Positions 57,624 through 64,000 of a stretch of DNA of 64,000 nt are shown one piece after another. A model generated the notes under the pieces. It was not told the origin of the DNA. It ran no database searches and was given only the letters and a program-made list of their open reading frames with translations. The stretch's first letter is position 1. Each line of letters starts with the position of its first letter. This DNA is from Mesodorylaimus sp. YZB2_4 (taxonomy: Eukaryota; Nematoda; Enoplea; Dorylaimida; Dorylaimidae): the NCBI GenBank assembly GCA_030248295.1, contig JASANH010000664.1, positions 62,001 to 126,000 of the forward strand. Reading direction: 5' to 3'. The position numbers and the translations under genes are program-made.

Positions 57624-58938
57624 CACCTACCAAGTTTTCTCTGAGACCGTCGGACGCCCTTTTATGTTCTCTCGGCCTAGTCCGAGCGTAAACGGTTCCT
57701 TGGACGTCGAGGCCTGCGGGCGCAACGGAAGATCGTAAATATGCTCGAGTTGGGCGCTCGTAAACGTGCCCACAATGAAAGAGCACAAAGTGTCGTAAAC
57801 GCGTTTCGCTTGCCACGTTTTCGAGAATTTCACCACTTTTATACCGTGATAAAACGCATAGCACTTTTAGCCTCGACGACAAGGCCTTGCCCAAATCGGG
57901 CCGACTCGTCTGATGAATGCCAGTTTTTAAACAAATGGCCTTGCCGAGCAATCGGCGTCACTCCGACACCTCGTTCCAAGACTGGTGCCACTTATCGCCG
58001 CATATGTGCCCCTACAGTACACGATGCAACATGGTCGACTCGAGTCAATGACGAAGGCCCGGGGGAACTGCTTACGAGTACCTAGTCCTGAGGTTGAAGG
58101 TGAGCCAGGAGGATAGCTGAGCCATTGCCATCCCAGGTCACTGATTGGAGAGACCCCTTTTTTGTTCATCTTCAACATTCTTCGCCCGCACGAGCTGCAT
58201 TACAGTATGCTCTACTCGAGCCCCGTGAGACCCCTTGGCTATGTGAGATGTAAAAGCGGGTCGGACAGGATAACATGCGTAAAACTAGCAAAGTACTATT
58301 TAGTCGGTGGTTGAGCACCGCCCACGGTTCGAGGCCGAAATGACCGATGATCCGTCCTTGGTCGCTTTTTGAGCCGCAGAGATAAGGCGGCGCGTAGTAG
58401 CACCATCTTCGGATGGTCTTTGGGCCAAATCTGGTAATGCTCGAGCGCACCCGGGTGTCACGTTGACGAATTCGACTTGAAATTTTTCAAGCGGCCACTT
58501 TCGCAAATCCTCGACGGACGGGCGCGTCCACGCTAGGCACTGAGTGACGGGCGATAAGGCGCGGAATTTGGGTTTATACGGCTCCGGGGTCTCCTCGATT
58601 ACGCCTAGCTCTCCCACTTTTCCAAACCGATGCCCAATCTAGAAACGTTATCGAATTTTCATTCATTGCGCAAGCCGGTCTTCTTTTCGCAAAGCCAAAT
58701 ACGATGCAGCGTCGACGATCTCGAAGACTGATAAAAATAAAAATTGAGACCCGTCGGCCCGGGCGGGATCATTGATGCTCGCTCGAACGCTCACCGTTTC
58801 CCGATGGGAGTGCTGGACACGATTTTCGCTCGCTAATCGTCCCCTCAAAATCCCTGCTTTCTTGGCAGAGAATAATCGTCGAGCATCCACCCAAGAAATA
58901 GACCGCCTCCTTTTTTGATTACTAGCGCCACGGACATT
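57624..58938 (-). CDS. Unidentified multi-exon gene
   Basis: Several minus-strand segments look coding and can be linked by splice sites, but I do not recognise the protein. Candidate parts: a start MSVALVIKKGGG at 58938 leading to GWMLDDYSL or, in another frame, SENRVQHSHRETV (up to a GTGAGC donor near 58795); FEIVDAASYLALRKEDRLAQ after a TTATTTTTATCAG acceptor (about 58670-58730); IGHRFGKVGELGVIEE with YKPKFRALSPVTQCLAWTRP and LEKFQVEFVNVTPGCA (about 58430-58640); and CYAFYHGIKVVKFSKTWQAK with YDTLCSFIVGTF ending SEKTW at a GTAGGT donor (57633-57870). The composition resembles neighbouring exons. Links between the parts and the 3' end are not resolved. Confidence 0.35.
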
Positions 58939-59376
58939 TTCTTAACGACATTTTATGAAACGAGCATAGGCCCTCGAATTTGAGACAAATCCCCAGCGGC
59001 CACTCGACAACAAACACCACTCGCTACAGAAATCACTGCCCGAAATGACTGCGCGTTATGCCATCTCTATCATGCCGGACGAAACGGGGCTCACCAGTCC
59101 TTCTAAAAAGAAACTTTCAATGCGAGAGAATGGAAAACGCACGAAGCATATTTCGTGACACATGGCGTCCTGTTCGGATGAAACTGAGTAAGCCACTCGT
59201 GGTACGGCCTGCAATGCAATAAGAACCCATTGTTTTAGTGACTAGTCATCAGCACCGAGAATGCCAGTAATTGAGTGCTAGGATCATCACATCAGAATGA
59301 CGGCATTGCATAGAAAAGCCAAGTCAGCACAAGCGCATATCACAATGAGCTCGATCATGGACGACCCGGTCTGCGT
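58939..59376. other. Intergenic, no gene seen
   Basis: Between the unidentified gene and the small membrane-protein gene. No supported ORF. Confidence 0.35.
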
Positions 59377-60091
59377 TCACACGGTCACTGGTTGTCCACT
59401 CACGTTCGCCAAATCAGCATTGGTTCCTCCTAAGATCAAACAGTAAAAAATAGGGGGCCGAAATGATTTAAGAGAAATATTTACCGTGCGACTGTTTGGG
59501 CGATTCGGCCCCCGACATTTGTATCGGCAGGATGCTAGAATGGGCACAAAAGTGACTGCACTCACAACGATACTAAGAATGCCCTTACCATGGCTCAATG
59601 AACCGATCGCCTCCAGTGACTGTTATCGTTTTGACTTCTCCGATTTCGGGAGTTCGAAACAGCGTTTCCTTCACTGCATCCTCGGACACCACCAGACAGA
59701 AGCATCGCAGCTTTTCGTCGCCTGTTTTCGATGGCACGTTGAATGGCATCGGCGCCATGTCGCTCTTGATTATTTCGAAATCGACCGTCGACGCTGTTCC
59801 CGAGTAGGTTTCCTGAAAGAAAGGAACTTCGTTACTTCCAGTTTCTTCTGAGTTTCTCAAGCCCCGTTTAAACTTCACCAGGTTGCTGACTGAGCTCTCC
59901 TCTAATCCCTCTCCCTTTCCTTATTAACTTACCGGATCGTCACCAACTCTAGCCTTTTTTTTCTTCTTTCCGATACACCCGCACGACGCGCACAGCACGA
60001 CGACAGCAAAGATGATAGCCATGCAGGCGATACTGATGATCACTGTTGAGGGAATGGGCAGATCGGAATCCATTGGCACCGTGGCGAACAT
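59377..60091 (-). CDS. Small single-pass membrane protein, unknown function
   Basis: Minus-strand exons 59934-60091, 59589-59812, 59485-59534 and 59377-59428 join in phase. The protein starts MFATVPMDSDLP. It has one membrane segment, VIISIACMAIIFAVVVLCASC, directly followed by GCIGKKKKKARVG, a Cys then Lys-rich boundary expected on the cytoplasmic side. There is no signal peptide, so the N-terminus is short and outside (type III). The cytoplasmic part contains TVDFEIIKSDMAPMPFNVPS, KLRCFCLVVSEDAV and EIGEVKTITVTGG, possibly a small beta fold, and ends NADLANVSGQPVTV. An upstream in-frame start (MIVPGR) is possible. It resembles its neighbour at 61325 in layout only. Confidence 0.6.
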
Positions 60092-61324
60092 ATGCTGAGC
60101 AGCCCGACCTGGCACGATCAATCACGCACATCGACTAGCGATTAGCGAAGGACTACCACGCAGCTCGCAACGAACAGCGTACACAGTGTAAAGATGGGGT
60201 CCAGAGCAGTTGCTGCCACGCGTGCTGGTCGGGTCAAATGCAGGAACCGCATAGGAAAAAGTCAAGCAAAACAAATGTGTTTCGGTTATTTCTGCCGTGC
60301 CAGCACACACTACTGTACATATTGTATACAAAAATATGCCCACAGCATCCTTTTTTCGAAATCTATCAACTGCTCTGTAAAATTAGAGTTATTAGGATTA
60401 AAAGTTAAAGCTAGAGCTGGAAGCGCTGTAATTTCAATCAGGGAGCACGCACAAAAACTAGAGCCTTGAGCGGGATTCGAACCCAAGGCATGGTAAACTG
60501 CGGTCAGCATCCTGCTGGACTGATGATCGTGGAGGCACGGTTTGAATCCATCTCTTGCTGTTGCTAGTTTTCTTCTTATTCAAGCACATGACCGCACTCA
60601 ACGGATATGCAAAACAGGGCTAATAAAGTCAAATAAAATTGATCTTTTCAACGGCGCCACGAAAGCCAAAATTCCCTCTCATTGCTCAAGTTTTTATGTA
60701 TGTACATATGTATCGATAATAGACAGAGTGGGATGCAAGTCTTCTGCCTGAGACCCTGCATAAAAAAAATATATGGACGAAATTTTGCTGGCAAAAACCA
60801 TGCCTTTGCCATCAACTCTGTGCTGCCAGCCGTGCTAAACCGTTCTCTATGCTGAGAAATGCCACCACTTGAAAGCTCCCCCCGCCAAGGGGCGCTGCAA
60901 TTGATCTTCTGTAGCCATGCAGCTCTCCAACAACCACTCGATCAACCAGTCAACCAGATTCTGTGTCTACTCGGAGTTGTCACAGTAGTGCCTGCATAAA
61001 CTCTTAAGGTCACATATTCACAATGAAAATGGCATATCAAAATCACAGGCAACACGAATTCTGGGAGAGCGACGTGTTAGTGTAGCTCCCAATACCCACC
61101 GACAAGCAGAAACAGAGATGGCTGAATACGAGCATGAGTCGTGAGGTTCTGCTCTCGAAAATTCAAATGATATTCAATTCATATAAGGCGCATTTTTACT
61201 CGATCAAATTGCATAGTACTCTGGTGTACACACGCTCGCACTGGGCACCACGACTACTTTGCGGGTAAGGGACGCAAAGAAACGGCAGGAGGCACAATGG
61301 CAGATTCGGTCATCGATCAAGCAA
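60092..61324. other. Intergenic with one SINE
   Basis: Apart from the SINE at 60455-60545 I see no gene or strong repeat. The promoter of the 59377-60091 gene should be at the low end. Confidence 0.4.
60455..60545 (-). mobile_element. tRNA-derived SINE, family C, copy 2
   Basis: On the minus strand GGGTTCGAATCCCGC (B box) followed by TCAAGGCTCTAGTTTTT matches the copy at 43905. The A-box side (CAGCAGGATGCTGACC) is diverged. Confidence 0.6.
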
Positions 61325-62187
61325 TCACTTTTTGGTGGTACCGGCGGACATGGCGGTCTTGAACATGGCAGTCTGGCGTTCGGTCGGTGCAGACATCGCT
61401 GTCGCAGCGGCCACCGAAGCTGCGGCCTTGGGAGATGCAGGCTTGACCGAGGCGGCCTTTGGAGAGCCCTTCTTGGACGGCTCGAAACTGGAAGCGTTCA
61501 TAATCGTTTGGTAGGCCGGGTTTGTTTCGGCTACCTTGTCCAACTTGGGCGATCCCCCTTTCGGTGCACCCAACTTCTGGCTAGCTTCGAACTTCGAGTT
61601 GGTCAGCAGCGTCTGGTAGGCGGGGTTTGCCTCGGCCACCGCGTTTCCGGTCGGGACGGCAGCCCGTTGCACTTCTAAAAATGCAGGCCAAACTGCAATT
61701 GGAAGGAGGGCGAAGACACCCAAGGAAGAGTCACAACTCACCAGGGCCAGTTGGCTTCGGGCCTAGCGTCGCATCTGTTGGCGAAACACCGGGGGCACCT
61801 TTGGCTTCGGGCTTAGCACTCTTCGCGCCAGCTTCGGCCTTTTCCGTTGCAGGCTTCGCGCTGAAATATAACACATTTCCATCCCAGTACAAATCAATAG
61901 AGAATGTGCATACCTCTTCTCCGTTCCTTTCGCCCCGACCGACTTTTCTCCCGGCGGCGGAGGCTCCTCGGCGGCAGGTCCTTCGGGCTCCTGAAGCAGA
62001 GGATCCCCTCGGGGTTCTTCTGGGTCGTCCAGCTGCTGCTCAAGCTTACTTTCTTCTTTCCACCACATCCACAGAGCATCCATGCTACCACAGTCGACAA
62101 GACCACACCGACCAACATGAACGCACCCATAGCCGTACAGTACTCGTTCGTCCCACATACCTCGAACCGATCCACAACTGGCGCCAT
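61325..62187 (-). CDS. Small single-pass membrane protein with two NPAYQT repeats
   Basis: Minus-strand exons 61914-62187, 61742-61860 and 61325-61674. It starts MAPVVDRFEVCGTNEY, with one membrane segment AMGAFMLVGVVLSTVVAWML ending CGCGGKKK. Then come an acidic Pro/Glu stretch (QLDDPEEPRGDP, PAAEEPPPPGEK), Lys/Ala/Pro-rich sequence (AKPATEKAEAGAK), two repeats, EANPAYQTLLTNSKFE and ETNPAYQTIMNASSFE, and a Lys/Ala/Ser tail ending GTTKK. Within the first exon the membrane frame and the acidic frame differ: GGAAAGAAGAAAGTAAGC must lose 2 or gain 1 base, for example by removal of a 14-base GT...AG segment. Function unknown; the domain plan recalls its neighbour at 59377. Confidence 0.6.
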
Positions 62188-63108
62188 CGCTTTCCTTTCC
62201 GATCTTCGTATAGCAAGCACCTCGGGCACAAACGAATACGACGACCGACCGTCACTCACGAGCGCAAACCACAGAGTGCACAGTGTCAGTACCCACCCAG
62301 CAAGCATCGCATTACACCGCACTAAACACTGCCTACTGGGCAGGACCACTTGCATTCGATCCTTCCTTACCTGTAAGCAGGAGGTCAACTCTTTTTGCAT
62401 TCGCCCGCCATCAGTGCTTTTTTTGCAGTCACGTCTAGCAGTTAAAAAAGAGGCTACTCGTCTACGTACCCTTTCACTGGCGATACGTGCGTCATCCGGT
62501 CGCTCAATAAGGCTTGCGAGGGCTGGTCATTAATTATTTTGGGGGGGGGGGGGGGGGGGGGGGGGTCACAATGTTTGACAACGTCTGTGAAATTTAATGC
62601 TTCCTAAGCACTTGTCTGATAATTTCTGTGATTAGCCGTGATAAATTTGCATGCTCTGTTCGTGCACTTGCTGGGAAACGGTATTTGCAAAACTCGCCCA
62701 TGCGCTATCAGAAGAATCGACTACTGTATTCAATGCTTTCTACTCTGCAGTTTTGCACTTTAGCACTGAACTTTCGTGTCGTATTTGAGAGAAAGAGTTG
62801 CAAATAAGGTTTTGTATTTCCTACTTCAGATCGCTGACTTGTGAATGCTATTTTCCTGATCGAAAGCGTAAAAACATGAAATAATAACTGCAAGAAAGAT
62901 TTCTGTCTGGACTCAATGAAGTGAGACAGGAAAAGTCACGGTTCCTCGAACAATGTGCGGCCAATCGAAGTGCCTGCAGCAAAGAACAGCAACGGCGTCC
63001 ACTGTCCGAGATGATTATATTTAATGAAAACCACATCTCTGTCAGTTGAATCGACCTTTTGGTATATGCATGGGAGTCCTGAATAGCCAGTTCTGTTCAA
63101 GTATAATA
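62188..63108. other. Intergenic with a 25-base G run
   Basis: The 5' flank of the membrane-protein gene and AT-rich sequence. Nothing else was recognised apart from the poly-G tract at 62541-62565. Confidence 0.4.
62541..62565 (+). repeat. Poly-G tract, 25 G
   Basis: The longest G run in the window, in intergenic DNA. Length may be inexact because such runs are hard to sequence. Confidence 0.9.
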
Positions 63109-64000
63109 TTATGCGACTTGACACACTTGACTGGACAAGCGATGAAGGCAAAAGGCTGATTGCGTATATGCTACGCTACCATATTCTAAAATTGATCTTA
63201 ACCATGAATCGTAATTTTTCGTAAAAACAGTTGGCGGTGCATGTCTCCCCTGTTTCCTCTTAAGTGCACCAATGATAGCGTTGCATCGACGCACTATGCC
63301 ACATATATGTTCACTGAATTTCATATCCGACGCGAGCAGAATACCCAAATATTTTACCTCGTGGTACCAGGTCAAAGTTTGCCCACAAAAATGCAACTTT
63401 GGCAGCAGATCGATTTTCGAATGACCATATCGAAATAAAATCACTTGCGATTTGGCACTGTCTTGAGCCCGGCAGAACCAACCCAGTCTGAGATAAAGTT
63501 GATGGCAGGTTGCACTTGAAGATCAGCTTCTGTAATCGATTTCTCTGGCACGAATAGACCAGTATCATCCGCGTACGCCTGGAGCAGGAAATTCTGGAAA
63601 CTCTCCAAAAACTGCCGCAATAACGAGTTCATGCACAACACAAAGAGTGTGGGGCCCAGACACTCCCCTGTGGAACACCGCTCGGGACTGGTATCGAATT
63701 TGATGAGCAGTCACCGATAACAACTCGCTGAGATAAATACGATTGCAGCTAACGAATGATCTTCCCAGGAACGTGTGACCGACAAAGACGTTTCAGAAGG
63801 AGGGCATGGGGAACCTTATCAAAGACCTTTTGAACGTCCAAAAATACTCCAACCACAAATTTACTAGCCTTGCAATTCACTGCATCGTGAATGAATTGCG
63901 ATGCATGATGAGGGCGGAGTTCGTCCCTCTTCTTTTGCAGAATCCATGCTGATTGCTCGACAGATTCGTAGTTGAGCGAATCAGACGGTCAATGTGCTTC
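63109..64000 (-). mobile_element. Degraded LINE reverse transcriptase, truncated by the window end
   Basis: Reading from the window end inward on the minus strand: LSSNQHGFCKRRGTNSAL (the QHGF-x-K motif, about 63900-63980), QAYADDTGLFVPEKS (the catalytic YADD box, about 63550-63600), a segment DLQVQPAINFISDWVGSAGLK, and then, in a shifted frame, ILFRYGHSK, YHEVKYLGILLASDMKFSEHI (the KYLG-x-L motif) and ALKRKQGRHAPPTVFTKNY. This order is that of jockey/CR1/RTE-type non-LTR retrotransposons. At least one frameshift (about 63440) and stops make it inactive. The 5' side continues beyond position 64000. Confidence 0.85.

Overview
The window is animal nuclear DNA. Its genes are split by short GT-AG introns, and the gene content points to a nematode: a cuticlin-type ZP protein, a PAR-motif Cys-loop anion channel of the MOD-1/LGC type, a neuropeptide GPCR and a Tbx20/mab-9-type T-box gene. 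I cannot place it below phylum. It is richer in SINEs and fold-back elements than I would expect of a compact rhabditid genome.

Layout. 1-850: C1orf50-like gene (-), head-to-head with transportin-1 (1775-6468, +, 19 exons). 8273-12583: C2HC zinc-finger gene (+) with a 2-kb intron full of tRNA-derived SINEs. 12932-15091: NIT2/omega-amidase (-), convergent with it. 15.1-18.5 kb: no gene seen. 18565-19911: neuropeptide-type GPCR (+). 21549-23425: Cys-loop channel (+). 24192-27950: single-pass receptor (-) with Ig-like/Cys-rich ectodomain and a tyrosine-phosphatase-like but apparently inactive cytoplasmic domain.

28.1-42 kb is a mobile-element cluster. A decayed Helitron (DUF6570-like region, HUH Rep, PIF1-like helicase) is followed by an unexpected USP-type deubiquitinase domain. 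It is broken by stops, frameshifts, a 409-bp solo LTR inside the helicase and a 1,038-bp TIR element inside the USP His box; both insertions have target-site duplications and in-frame empty sites. Next comes an RGG-box ORF split by a 1.19-kb element with (CCGAA)n-rich inverted ends, then two further fold-back elements.

42.7-62.2 kb is again genic: ZP-C cuticlin-like gene (+), mitochondrial DNA polymerase gamma (POLG, -, 22 exons), SOSS complex subunit B (+), Tbx20 (-, 7 exons), an unidentified gene (-) and two small single-pass membrane protein genes (-). The window ends inside a degraded LINE reverse transcriptase (-).

The host genes are unrelated housekeeping, neuronal and developmental genes with no operon-like arrangement. 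Exon boundaries were read by eye from splice sites and homology; starts of the C1orf50-like, channel and receptor genes are uncertain.
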